From assembly GCA_021203145.1 (NCBI GenBank), contig JAJQBS010000030.1, positions 1-64,000 on the forward strand: DNA of 64,000 nucleotides, read 5' to 3'. Source of the stretch: Lachnospiraceae bacterium (lineage in GTDB: Bacteria > Bacillota > Clostridia > Lachnospirales > Lachnospiraceae). How positions within the stretch are numbered: position 1 is the first letter of the stretch; every line of letters begins with the position of its first letter. Of the stretch, positions 27,980 to 37,963 are shown piece after piece. Made by a program: the position numbers and the translations under genes. A model generated the notes under the pieces. The model was given only the letters and a program-made list of their open reading frames with translations. It had not been told where the DNA came from and did no database searches.

Positions 27980-29158
27980 TCAGCCATCTGCTAATGTGCC
28001 GGATGCCTCATTTAAGTAGGAAGCCAGCACCTTTGAAAATTCCCGGGCCGCGTCGCCGTTCATGTGGCCGTCGTAATCCGTGAAATCTTCGATTTCATGA
28101 GAGGCCTCAAAGTAATAATCTGTGTTGAAGTTCAGGCAGGTCACACCCTTTCCGGCAAAAAATTCCGCGAAATATTCATAGGCTTCCATGTAATTGTCCC
28201 ACCAGGTGCCCAGTGTTGCCGCCGGGATCGGCGTAATAACCGCTATAAATTCGATCCCGTTTTCTTCGCAAAGGTCAATAGTTTTTTCCAGATATTCCAT
28301 GTTCTCCTCTACCACCGCTTCCGTGGTAAAAAGGTTCGGAACCGTCAGCTGCAGCGTGGAGGTGTCGATCGGATAGCTTTCGATAAAGCCGCTTTCGTGA
28401 TATTCCTGCGAATCGCTCTTCAGGCTTTCCACGCTGTAATCTCCTGTCACCTTTCGTATGAATGTCTCCGTGACATTCGGCAGCTCGTAGGATAATGAAT
28501 ATTCGTACCAGGGAAACAGCACGTTGCGGAAATTGGTCTCCGCGATACAGTCAAAGAAATATTCCACCTTCGTCAGGGACAAGGGATATTCATGATAAAA
28601 AAGCAGGTAATTATTCCCCTCTTCTTTTTCCCTCACAAAGCAGCCGGGCCCGACCTCATAGATAATCCGCGTGGGATCCTGCGTTTCGATGGCCAGACGC
28701 ACCAGATAGTAGACGTCGATCCCATACTCTCCGCCCACGCAGGCGTTGTGCATGCTCCTGCCGGTGATCTCCTCCACCGTATCCGGGTCGATGCCCATCT
28801 TGCCGTGCGAGGTTCCCACCAGGATATCATCGTAGTGCGTCGTGGTGATCGCGTGGATATCATTGCGCATAAAGGTACATGGATAAAGAGCAAGATCCAG
28901 TACTGCTAAAAGCAGGACAAAGGCCGCCGCGACTAGCAGGATTTTCCACCAGGTCAGAGTGCGCCCGCCGGATTTCTTTCCGGCGGAATCATCCTGTGAG
29001 GAGGCTGGTTCCGTCCCCGCAGAATCAGCCTGCGGTGCGCCGGGCTTCTCCGAATTGTTTTCTTCCGATTTTTTCATTTCCGGTATTTCCGCTCTGCCGT
29101 TCCCCTGATTTTCATCAACGCTTCCCGGATTCCCCTGATTTTCGTCAAAACTGTGCAT
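27980..29158 (-). CDS. Membrane-anchored SGNH/DltD-AlgX-like protein
   Basis: Single N-terminal TM segment; DDILVGTSHGKMGIDPDTVEEITGRSMHNACVGG; C-terminal DYDGHMNGDAA. Likely start 29158 overlaps the upstream MBOAT gene. Confidence 0.8.
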   Translation of the reverse strand: MHSFDENQGNPGSVDENQGNGRAEIPEMKKSEENNSEKPGAPQADSAGTEPASSQDDSAGKKSGGRTLTWWKILLVAAAFVLLLAVLDLALYPCTFMRNDIHAITTTHYDDILVGTSHGKMGIDPDTVEEITGRSMHNACVGGEYGIDVYYLVRLAIETQDPTRIIYEVGPGCFVREKEEGNNYLLFYHEYPLSLTKVEYFFDCIAETNFRNVLFPWYEYSLSYELPNVTETFIRKVTGDYSVESLKSDSQEYHESGFIESYPIDTSTLQLTVPNLFTTEAVVEENMEYLEKTIDLCEENGIEFIAVITPIPAATLGTWWDNYMEAYEYFAEFFAGKGVTCLNFNTDYYFEASHEIEDFTDYDGHMNGDAAREFSKVLASYLNEASGTLADG

Positions 29159-30659
29159 AGATAAAGCCTTTCGTTGCGTCTGTGGAGCCAAATAAGCCAA
29201 TGGACAACAGTAATACAAAATAGATGGCCGCTGTGGCCGGAAGCGGGAGTCTCGAAAGGGACTCTCTGATTTTCACGCCCCGCTCCTGCAAAATATCCAC
29301 GATCAGCAGCACAATAAAGCTGCACACGATAATGGCCAGCGCATATGGGGTAAAGGACAGCCCGTCCCGTCCCGCAGGTATCGTCAGAAGCAAGGCGGGG
29401 TTAAAGCTGGTCAGGGAGCTTTTAATCATGTAAAACGCCTGTGCCATCGAATCCGCGCGGCTGAAGTACATAAGGCTGATGGTCAGCAGCAGGGTCCGGA
29501 CGATCATGAATCCATGGTACCAGGTTTCGTTTCCTGAAATATGAAGCGCGGTTTTCCACTTTCGGTACTGATCCGCCAACAGCTCGCTCGCGCCGATAAT
29601 CAGGCCGTTATAGAATCCGAAGAACACGTAGGTACCGCCCGCGCCATGCCAGATGCCGACGACCAGAAAGACCAGCACGTCCGCGATGGCAATCGGCACC
29701 ATTCTGGCCGTCCTGCGGCTGAATTTCTTTCTCGCCCATTTAGCAATCTTTGTCATCCATCCGGAGAGTGTGATCGGATAAAACAGATAATCCTTCATCC
29801 ACCGGCCAAGAGTAATATGCCAGCGCCGCCAGAAATCAGCGAGCGAAGTGGAAAACAGCGGCCTGCGGAAATTCTCCTCCAGCGTAATTCCGTACATCTG
29901 CGAAAGGCCGATCACGATATCCATGGCGCCGGAGAAATCTGCGTAGAGCTGGATCAGATACAGGAGCGCTCCGAAAAATGCCAGTCCCTGGTACTGATCG
30001 GGAGCCGCAAAGATTGCGTCGACAAAAACAGCTGCCCAGTCGGCCAGAACCATTTTCTTGAAAAAGCCCCACAGCATCCGCTCGGCGCCCCGGATGATGT
30101 TCTCCTTTTTCAGGGAGTGTGGCTCAAAAAGCTGGCTGGCCAGATGGCTGTACCGGCCGATCGGCCCCTGCATGATCTGTGGAAAATAGGAGACAAATAG
30201 CGCATACTGCAGCGGGCGTTTTTCCACGGTTACCCTTCTCAGATAGACGTCCAGCAGGTAGCCGGAGGACTGGAAGGTATAAAAAGAAATCCCCAGCGGG
30301 AGTACCAGATCCATTCCGCGCAGGTTCATGTTCAGAAGCGCGTTCAAAGCGTCCAGCAGCATGCTCGAGTATTTCGTAAGTCCCAGCATGAAAAAATTCA
30401 GGATCAGCGCCAGGATCAGAATCCACCGCACCTGCTTCGGCTCCCGGCCTTTTTCATACAGCCAGCCGATGAGCCTGCCCGCCACGAAGGTAACCACGGT
30501 GGAAAACAAAAGAAAGCCGATCAGGCGTACGCCCGCTGTCAGGTAATAAATGTAGCTGAATACCAGCAGCACGCCCCATCGGAATCTGGCGGGAGCCAGA
30601 TAGTAAGCAATCACGCTGGCTCCCGCAAATAAGATAAAAGTATTCGATACGAATGACAT
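29145..30659 (-). CDS. MBOAT family O-acyltransferase (DltB/AlgI-like)
   Basis: PLGISFYTFQSSGYLLDVY, LADFWRRWHITLGRWMKDYLFYPI, VGIWHGAGGTYVFFGFYNG. Confidence 0.94.
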   Translation of the reverse strand: MSFVSNTFILFAGASVIAYYLAPARFRWGVLLVFSYIYYLTAGVRLIGFLLFSTVVTFVAGRLIGWLYEKGREPKQVRWILILALILNFFMLGLTKYSSMLLDALNALLNMNLRGMDLVLPLGISFYTFQSSGYLLDVYLRRVTVEKRPLQYALFVSYFPQIMQGPIGRYSHLASQLFEPHSLKKENIIRGAERMLWGFFKKMVLADWAAVFVDAIFAAPDQYQGLAFFGALLYLIQLYADFSGAMDIVIGLSQMYGITLEENFRRPLFSTSLADFWRRWHITLGRWMKDYLFYPITLSGWMTKIAKWARKKFSRRTARMVPIAIADVLVFLVVGIWHGAGGTYVFFGFYNGLIIGASELLADQYRKWKTALHISGNETWYHGFMIVRTLLLTISLMYFSRADSMAQAFYMIKSSLTSFNPALLLTIPAGRDGLSFTPYALAIIVCSFIVLLIVDILQERGVKIRESLSRLPLPATAAIYFVLLLSIGLFGSTDATKGFIYAQF

Positions 30660-30665
30660 AAGCGC

Positions 30666-31661
30666 TTAGTTTAAAACCCCTCCGGTAAGGCAGGCATTTT
30701 CCGTTGATGTTGTCTCCGTCTGCGAGCTTGTACTCTCAGACGCCGACGCTGCTGCCGCGGCAGCTGCCGCCGCTGCCGCCTGCGCTGCTGCCGCAGCCGC
30801 CGCTTCCTGCGCCGCCCGCGCATTTGCTTCCTCGTCAACAGCCGCCTGCGCCTCGGATTCCTCCGTTGTCAGGAAACGGGAAGCCGCGTAGCCGGTCAGG
30901 TCGCCCTGGCTGATCAGAAGCCAGGCAGACGTGCCTCCGAGTACCTCCACCTCGCTGCCCCGGTCCACATACTCGAGTGCCTCGGAGGAACCGTCTGCAC
31001 TCTCGCGAACCGTCAGCATACCGGTCGTATACATGGTCACCGACTCCTCCAGCGTGATCTCATCCGCCGTCTCATAATAATATTTCGCATCCCCATTCGC
31101 GTCCGTACCGGTAAGGCTGAAGAATCCGATCTTATTTAAAAGTGTGAGACCGGACAGCGCCTCCAGCTCTGCCTCGTCCGCAATCTCCAACGTATGTACG
31201 GTTCCGTCCTCCGCCGTTAAAACCAATGCTAAAGCCGTGTCAGAGGCAGCCGTTTCTTCCTCCCCTGAAGCGTCAGAATCCGACGATGAATCTGCTTCCG
31301 CGTCTTCTGTGTCCCCGGAAGCATCCTCTGCGTCGTCCGCGCCTTCAGAAGTGCCTTCTGCATCGTCATCGGAGGAATTGCTCTGGGCAGCCGCGCTTGC
31401 GATAGCAATTCCTGTAGTATTCGCTATCGTCAGAGTCACTCCGTCCAGAGTGATCTCCAGCTCAGTAACCTCAATCTCCGTTTCCGCCTCGGCCGCCATG
31501 TCCGAAGCCTCTGTTTCCGCTTCGACATCATCAGCAACACTCTCCGCCTCCGTTTCAGCCTCGGCAGCCATCACGCAGCAGGAACCCATGGCTCCCGATA
31601 CCCCTAGCAGAACTGCCAGTAAAATGCTTCCTGTCTTCTTCGCAACCACTGTCTTTCTCAT
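30666..31661 (-). CDS. Secreted SH3b-domain protein with acidic and polyalanine low-complexity tracts
   Basis: Signal peptide; TGMLTVRESADGSSEALEYVDRGSEVEVLGGTSAWLLISQGDLTGYAASRFL; C-terminal (A)n tract. Confidence 0.75.
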   Translation of the reverse strand: MRKTVVAKKTGSILLAVLLGVSGAMGSCCVMAAEAETEAESVADDVEAETEASDMAAEAETEIEVTELEITLDGVTLTIANTTGIAIASAAAQSNSSDDDAEGTSEGADDAEDASGDTEDAEADSSSDSDASGEEETAASDTALALVLTAEDGTVHTLEIADEAELEALSGLTLLNKIGFFSLTGTDANGDAKYYYETADEITLEESVTMYTTGMLTVRESADGSSEALEYVDRGSEVEVLGGTSAWLLISQGDLTGYAASRFLTTEESEAQAAVDEEANARAAQEAAAAAAAQAAAAAAAAAAASASESTSSQTETTSTENACLTGGVLN

Positions 31662-31804
31662 GTGAATTCCTCTTTTCTGTCCGCCCCATCCGCAACACTG
31701 GCAGGGCGCTGTGTCTTGTATCCGATTGCAATCCTTACATTATCAGATGAATCGTAACGCAAGCGTTCCATTCATCACCTTTTTCACTGCATCATCAGAT
31801 CACA

Positions 31805-32533
31805 TCATGTCAACAATTTCTTCTTTGATGAATAGTAAATGGGCTGCTGTTTCTTCCCTGTCTTCGTATAGGTCATCTTATATCCGCTGTGTGCTGATGT
31901 ATCGTTGCTTATAGTATGCTTTCCATATGCAAAAGTCGGATCATATACATAGGTTTTACCACTAATCTTAATTGTAACCCACGCGTGGTATGTCAGAACC
32001 GGCTCTCCATTCGAATCATAACCTGCAACTAGATAACCTTTAACAAACTTCGCGTTATAGCCGAGCACCTTCGCCATCTGATAGAAGCAGGCCGCCATCA
32101 CGTTGCAGTTGCCATTTTTCTTCGTAAACCCCCAGATGGCATATTTCGACGCGCTGGACATGGTGCCGCAGCTGCCATTATACGTAATCTTGGTGGAGCA
32201 CCAGGTAAACGCTTTCTTTAAGGTCTTGCTGTTCGAGCTTGCCCGGCCGATAGATTCCAGCTGGATGCCCGCAAGTCCGGCCGCCTTGCTGACCTTTGTC
32301 AGGACGCCCTTCTTGCTGATCTTGTAATAAGAGCTTCCGATCTTGTAGCCCAGCTTGTTCTTTATGAGCTTGCCGTTCTTATAATAGTACTTCTTGCCAT
32401 TTTTCTTGACGATCCCGGTCTTCTTGGTCGTCGAGGTGCTGGTCGCCGCCTGCGACGTAATAGCAGGAGCCGCACAGAGCGTCACCATCGCGGCAAAGAG
32501 CAGCAGAAAGGATAATTTTCGCAACTTTTTCAT
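31805..32533 (-). CDS. Secreted transglutaminase-like protein with cell-wall-binding-type repeat
   Basis: Signal peptide; NGKKYYYKNGKLIKNKLGYKIGSSYYKISKKG; KNGNCNVMAACFYQMAKVLGY...TYHAWVTIKISGKTYVYDPTFAYGKH (Cys-His-Asp layout). Confidence 0.8.
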   Translation of the reverse strand: MKKLRKLSFLLLFAAMVTLCAAPAITSQAATSTSTTKKTGIVKKNGKKYYYKNGKLIKNKLGYKIGSSYYKISKKGVLTKVSKAAGLAGIQLESIGRASSNSKTLKKAFTWCSTKITYNGSCGTMSSASKYAIWGFTKKNGNCNVMAACFYQMAKVLGYNAKFVKGYLVAGYDSNGEPVLTYHAWVTIKISGKTYVYDPTFAYGKHTISNDTSAHSGYKMTYTKTGKKQQPIYYSSKKKLLT

Positions 32534-32614
32534 GGCCTGTCCTCCCGTTTCTTGATATAATATATAGCAAACGGCATAAGTCGTTTTACTTTTTTAATTT
32601 TTAAGTATGATAAT

Positions 32615-33283
32615 TTATCTCGCGTAAACCGCGTAAACCGTTTCTTTCGTGCTGCCCGGTGCCCGAATGGCGTAGACGGTGATGTGGTCATAGACAAGTG
32701 TAATGTCCGTATAGCCAAGAATCAGGCAGCTCGAAGACTCTGTACGGGATTTCGGCGTACCCAGAAGGCTGACCAGAGTGGACAGCTTCTGTCCCTGTTT
32801 CGCCGCCCGGCGCAGCTTCATCGTCTTCGTCGCTTTGTATACACCATTTGAGTTAAAATAATACAGCTTCCCGGTCAGCTCGTTCGCGTAAACGCCCTTC
32901 GCCATGCGTGCCTTCGTATCAAAGCCGTAGATCTTGCCCTTGATCGTCTTCAGCTTGATATTGTACGTGCAGTCCATCGTCGTGGTCGCCATGATCGCCG
33001 CGCCGTTGGATCCGAAGTAGTAACGGTTGGTCGTAGTCTTTCCGCTGGAAGATGTCGTCGTGACGGTCTTCCAGGTATTTTTGACCTTTTTGCCGTTTTT
33101 ATAGTAATAGTATTTGCCGCCGCTCTTTACCAGGCCGTTCTTCGTCGCCGCCGCCAGGGCGGTCGTACCCGTCCCCCCGAGGGCATTGGAAACAGCCGGG
33201 CTCTGTGCCATCGCCAGACAGAGCATAAAAATCAGTATCCTTTTAAAAACCTTTTTCATTGTGTTTCCCTCCATCATACCCCG
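32615..33283 (-). CDS. Secreted cell-wall-binding repeat protein
   Basis: Signal peptide MKKVFKRILIFMLCLAMAQSPAVSNA within ORF 32615-33391; SGGKYYYYKNGKKVKNTWKTV..., KLYYFNSNGVYK repeats. Confidence 0.7.
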   Translation of the reverse strand, partial: RGMMEGNTMKKVFKRILIFMLCLAMAQSPAVSNALGGTGTTALAAATKNGLVKSGGKYYYYKNGKKVKNTWKTVTTTSSSGKTTTNRYYFGSNGAAIMATTTMDCTYNIKLKTIKGKIYGFDTKARMAKGVYANELTGKLYYFNSNGVYKATKTMKLRRAAKQGQKLSTLVSLLGTPKSRTESSSCLILGYTDITLVYDHITVYAIRAPGSTKETVYAVYAR

Positions 33284-33423
33284 GATAACCCGGAGCAAAT
33301 TTTGCCATTTACGTAAAATGGGGGCCCGCTTTGCAGTTTTGCAGCTTCCCAGTTTCAAATTTAATCTCGCACCTGACATGCTGTGCGGCAAGATTGTTAT
33401 TGTGGCAAAAGCAGCTTTTCACT

Positions 33424-34554
33424 TTAAAACTTAATCTCGCTCTTGACCGTATAAGGATAGATCGCGGGCTTGGACGCACCGAACAGGGAGCCGCCCATGT
33501 TGTCATAATACTTGCCGTCAATGATCACAAACGCGTGCCCCGCTGTGATCGCGACTACGTATGGCTCATACCCCAGCTCCTTCGCGCAGGAGGCAACGAG
33601 GCTCGCTATGCCGTAGCAGTTGCCAGTCAGGCTGGAGTTCAGCATGGAGAGAGCTCTGGAATAAGGCCACGTACCCGAGGAGACCTCCGTGCTGGTCAGC
33701 GGATCGTATCCCGTAAATCTCGTATAGGCGATGATATATTTAAAGCATGCCCTGAACTTCTCCGCATTCGTCATACTCGACGACGTATGCGCCTCTATGA
33801 ACGACTGTGTCTTGATCGAACACTGCACCTTGGTGCTGCTGGTATTTGCCTTCTTTGCAACGCCCTTGGCGTTGATCGTGTACCAGGTGCCATTGATCTT
33901 ATAGGCGGTCTTGTCTGTCACCAGGGTTCCATTCGACAGGAAATAGTATTTCTTCTTGCTGATTGTCTTAAGACCCGTCACCCGATAACCCTTTTTACTG
34001 ATATAATAGGTCCCTGAGGACAGGGTCAGCCAGCTGCCCGCGGTGGTGCGTACTCCGTTCTTCTTAAGATAATAATAATGGCCGTTGTACTTGACCCACT
34101 TGCCCTTTACCATACAGCCATTCGAGTCAAAGTAGTAGGTCTTGTTTTTGATCGTGACGAACTGGCTCGTCACAGCCGCTCCGGTCGTCTTGTCAAAATA
34201 ATACTTTTTCCCATTTACGGTCTTGAGCCCGTAGGTGAGCGACGGATTCAGATAATAAATCTTCCCCTTAATCTTCAGAAGCCCCGTCTTCCGGCGGCCC
34301 TTGGAGCCCAGGTAGTAAACCTTCCCGCCCAGCGTCTTAAATCCTTTGGACGTGACATAGGTACCGTTCGCCCTTTGCCAGTAATAATAGCCGTCGCTCT
34401 TTAAAACCCAGCCAGCAGTGACCTTTGTGGTCGACGTGCTCTCCGTCTCAGTCTCCGTCGCAGCCTGCGCGGAAAATACCGGGATGGTCAGCGACAGCGA
34501 AAACAGCAGCAGGAACAGCAAAATATGGATTTTCTTCTTCATCACTTCCTTCAT
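33424..34554 (-). CDS. Secreted protein with multiple cell-wall/glucan-binding repeats and transglutaminase-like domain
   Basis: Signal peptide; repeats GKVYYLGSKGRRKTGLLKIKGKIYYLN...; SLTGNCYGIASLVASCAKELGYEPYVVAITAGHAFVIIDGKYYDNMGG. Confidence 0.85.
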   Translation of the reverse strand: MKEVMKKKIHILLFLLLFSLSLTIPVFSAQAATETETESTSTTKVTAGWVLKSDGYYYWQRANGTYVTSKGFKTLGGKVYYLGSKGRRKTGLLKIKGKIYYLNPSLTYGLKTVNGKKYYFDKTTGAAVTSQFVTIKNKTYYFDSNGCMVKGKWVKYNGHYYYLKKNGVRTTAGSWLTLSSGTYYISKKGYRVTGLKTISKKKYYFLSNGTLVTDKTAYKINGTWYTINAKGVAKKANTSSTKVQCSIKTQSFIEAHTSSSMTNAEKFRACFKYIIAYTRFTGYDPLTSTEVSSGTWPYSRALSMLNSSLTGNCYGIASLVASCAKELGYEPYVVAITAGHAFVIIDGKYYDNMGGSLFGASKPAIYPYTVKSEIKF

Positions 34555-34931
34555 ACCCTCCTTAATTATTTTATAGTTTCAACGCTCTTTTTGTTTCCTC
34601 CCGCGCAGAACCTGCCACGCAGTCTTCTCGTCAGATATGCGATATGCGTCGACCCGCCGTGCAGGCATTCTCCTTCCCCTTCTCACTGATACGGAGTCTG
34701 CCATGTATGTTATGCAGGACTGCGTCCGATCAGGCCGGATTTTTCGTATGGTCATGCGCGTTTGAAACGGTGTGTTATGATTATACAAAAACCGCCGCGA
34801 TATTTCCACTGTTTTCCAAAAAAAAATTCCTTAATTTTTCATCTTTCTTAAAAAAATGTTAATAAAGGTGACAAAAAGCCGATCCGCACTGTAACACTTC
34901 ATCATCAATTGTAAAATTCGTCGGCCGACTC

Positions 34932-34950
34932 CTGACCCAGACAGGGTCAG
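34932..34950. other. Short hairpin CTGACCC-AGACA-GGGTCAG upstream of the PHP gene
   Basis: Perfect 7-bp stem, 5-nt loop; not followed by a U tract. Confidence 0.35.
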
Positions 34951-35051
34951 AACAGGGGCTTTGTCATTATGCGCAAAAAATCGTTTGGATTGCTTCGGAT
35001 TGACGAACCGCAAAAACAGGAATATACTGTTACAGCAAGGGGGAAAGTTCT

Positions 35052-36041
35052 ATGATTGATTTGCACATGCACAGCAGCGCTTCAGACGGCTCGGATTCGA
35101 TTCCTGAGCTGTTTGCGAATTTATCAAACGCCGGCATTGATACTTTCGCGGTGACCGACCATGACACCATCGACGGCGCGATGGAGATGGAGGATCTGAT
35201 TGCAGGTATAGCGCAGAATCAGGCAACGTCTGGCGACGCGGTACCGGCAGAGGTTTTTTCTGGCGACGCGGTACAGACAAAAATTCCTTTCGGAGGCGCG
35301 GCGCAGACACAGATCCTGTTTGATGGCACAGCGCAAACTGCGGGGTCGCGCACCGCGCGCGGGCTGCGCTATGTAAAAGGAGTCGAGTTTTCCTGCGTTA
35401 CGCCGCTGCGCAAATGTCATCTTCTCGGCTACCGCTACGACGCGGACGACCCGGAGCTGAACGCGGCTCTGCGGGAGGGCGCTGCCCTGCGCCGGGCAAA
35501 GCTTGATGACCGGCTTGCGTACCTGCGCAAAACGTACCGCGTCGATTTTACAGACGCGGAGCTGGCATGGCTGCACAGCCAGAAAAGCCCCGGAAAGCCG
35601 CATATCGCAGATCTGCTGCTAAAGCGGGGAATCGGCAAAAGCCGCGACGACGTGATCCAGAACTGCATCCGGGAGACAAAGAGCGGACCGGACCGGATCC
35701 CGGCACAAACTGCCATTTCCGGAATTTTACATGCGGGCGGAATCCCGGTCTGGGCACACCCGCTCGGCGGCGAAGGGGAAAGGCTGCTCTCAGCGGAAGA
35801 GTTTGAAAGCCAGTTGCTTTATCTGATCCAGTCCGGGATCCGGGGCCTGGAATGCCATTATTCCCGTTACAATGAGGAACAGGTGGCTTTCCTGCGCACA
35901 CAGGCCAACAGGCACGGTTTGCTGATCAGCGGGGGGAGCGATTATCACGGCACACGCAAAACGATCGCCCTCGGGACGCTGAATGCATGCGGTGCTCCGG
36001 TATGCGAGGAGCAGCTGACGATTCTGCGCAAATTATGGTAG
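35052..36041 (+). CDS. PHP-domain phosphoesterase with in-frame 10-aa repeat insertion
   Basis: MIDLHMHSSASDGSDSIPELFANLSNAGIDTFAVTDHDTIDGA; GIPVWAHPLGG; SGGSDYHGTRK. Confidence 0.92.
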   Translation: MIDLHMHSSASDGSDSIPELFANLSNAGIDTFAVTDHDTIDGAMEMEDLIAGIAQNQATSGDAVPAEVFSGDAVQTKIPFGGAAQTQILFDGTAQTAGSRTARGLRYVKGVEFSCVTPLRKCHLLGYRYDADDPELNAALREGAALRRAKLDDRLAYLRKTYRVDFTDAELAWLHSQKSPGKPHIADLLLKRGIGKSRDDVIQNCIRETKSGPDRIPAQTAISGILHAGGIPVWAHPLGGEGERLLSAEEFESQLLYLIQSGIRGLECHYSRYNEEQVAFLRTQANRHGLLISGGSDYHGTRKTIALGTLNACGAPVCEEQLTILRKLW

Positions 36042-36096
36042 ATGTGGCTATTATTGGCTGTCTGTTCCGCATGCTTACAAGAACCATCTGCGGCAG

Positions 36097-37698
36097 CTAC
36101 AGCACAGTTTCCCGGATGATTTTGCCGTCCATCTGTATTTCGCGTGTGCCGACAAGCGTATCCTTGTTTTTGTTAAAACAAAAACTGATCAGCCATCCGA
36201 CAGGCAGATTGTAACGTTTCAGGTAGCCGCAAAGCTGCTCCCTGCCAGACTGCTCGTAGCTTTCGCCATGCCAGATTTTTGCCTCAACCACGTACTGGCG
36301 TCCCCCATAATCTACAACAATATCCGTCCGGGTTTTGTCAAAGGCTTCCGGCTCCATATAATAATTGCCGCTGCCATTGATGATCGGCTTCAGGAAGGTG
36401 AGAAAGATCATTCTTGCTTCATTTTCGAGAAAATCGGAAGTACGATCCGCGTACATACTTTTATAATGGACGGCAAAGCGTTCGATTATTTTATCCATAT
36501 TCAGCTCAGTGGATGTCTTCAGCTGAAACGTTTCCAGAACTCCTTCTTTATAAATACGAGTAGTAGTCCGCTCCTGCAGGAGCTTATCACAGATAATGGT
36601 CTCAAAAATACGATTTGAAATCACGGTTTTTCCGTTCAGATCCTTGAACCATCCAAACATTGCCCCGAATTTTATCAGATTATCATTCAGATTAAAGGGG
36701 ATATTTTCTCTGCATACAACAATCCGGTAAACCAGATTTTTTAAATTCTCATCTGAATCCAGTTTTTTGTTCAGGTCATCAAAAAGAGTATTCTGCTCTT
36801 TTAAAATGAGTTTCACAGCCCTTTGGAATCCATCCTGCGACCAGGCGGCCTGTTTTGACCCAAAATCGGGATCAATCCATACCTTTGTGTCCAACAGCCA
36901 GCAGAGCCGCGAGACCAGAAACGGGTATCCGGACGTATATGCATAAATTTGCTCAGCAAACCAGGCCGTATCAAAGTCAAATCCCTGATCCTCGCGGTAT
37001 TCTTTTAACATGGTTTCGATTTCACCAACGTGAAAAGACATATCTACATCAAAATCCGCAGTAATGTTCCAGGGGCTGTTGTACTGATGGTCCTTATCCG
37101 GACGCATTTTAACCTGAATATTTTTGATATCATAAACACCGGCCAGGACAACACTCTTAAACGTGCTGTCATCTCCTTCTGAGGCGCTGAGGTATTTTCT
37201 TCTGAGCATTCCAAGAAAACTCAGAAAAAGTTCATTATTAGAGATTCCATCCACCTCGTCAATAAAAAGAATAATTTCCCGGTCGCTCTGGGTACACAGA
37301 TTTGTAATCCGTTCACCCAACTGGACAAGAGATTCACCGGAAACACTGGCGTCCGGCATAATAAAAGGAGCACTCCATGCGGCCAGAAGCTCTTTTGGAA
37401 TTGCTGTCATGGAAAGCTGTCTTTTTACTTCATTAATAAACATCTGAATAAAACGGCTTTCGGATTTCGCCGCTTCGCCAAGTCCCTCAAATGATATTTT
37501 TGCTACATAATAATCGTCTCGCAGTGCATCTCTCAATCTGGAAATGGTTGTGGTCTTTCCATACTGCCTGGCTCTGTTGATTGTAAAATATTTATTTTTT
37601 TTAATCAATTCATCGATGATCCTCTGGATACGGTCGGATGTATCGACCATATAATGCCTGTCTGGAAAGCAGATGCCAGTTGTATTAAATTCTTTCAA
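36097..37698 (-). CDS. AAA-ATPase-like protein with C-terminal PD-(D/E)XK nuclease-like domain
   Basis: GICFPDRHYMVDTSDRIQRIIDELIKKNKYFTINRARQYGKTTT, IILFIDEVDGIS; C-terminal TDIVVDYGGRQYVVEAKIWHGESYEQSGREQLCGYLKRYNLPVGWLISF. Confidence 0.9.
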   Translation of the reverse strand: MKEFNTTGICFPDRHYMVDTSDRIQRIIDELIKKNKYFTINRARQYGKTTTISRLRDALRDDYYVAKISFEGLGEAAKSESRFIQMFINEVKRQLSMTAIPKELLAAWSAPFIMPDASVSGESLVQLGERITNLCTQSDREIILFIDEVDGISNNELFLSFLGMLRRKYLSASEGDDSTFKSVVLAGVYDIKNIQVKMRPDKDHQYNSPWNITADFDVDMSFHVGEIETMLKEYREDQGFDFDTAWFAEQIYAYTSGYPFLVSRLCWLLDTKVWIDPDFGSKQAAWSQDGFQRAVKLILKEQNTLFDDLNKKLDSDENLKNLVYRIVVCRENIPFNLNDNLIKFGAMFGWFKDLNGKTVISNRIFETIICDKLLQERTTTRIYKEGVLETFQLKTSTELNMDKIIERFAVHYKSMYADRTSDFLENEARMIFLTFLKPIINGSGNYYMEPEAFDKTRTDIVVDYGGRQYVVEAKIWHGESYEQSGREQLCGYLKRYNLPVGWLISFCFNKNKDTLVGTREIQMDGKIIRETVL

Positions 37699-37963
37699 GG
37701 TCGTCCCCCTTTCCCTGTGAAAAATGAAAAGTGCATTATGTTTTTTATTCTTTCATTATTTTATCATACCAGAGATATTTTTAACAGTCTGAAATCATAG
37801 AAGAGGATATCAATTTTTCGGATTTTTCGGAACAGGGAAGCACACCACCTCCAAACGCTGTGAATAACTTCCCGCAAAACTTCTTGCGCTCATTTTCACA
37901 CTGTGCTACACTATCATACTGAAAGAACACAACATCATATATACGAAATATGAGGAGAAGATT

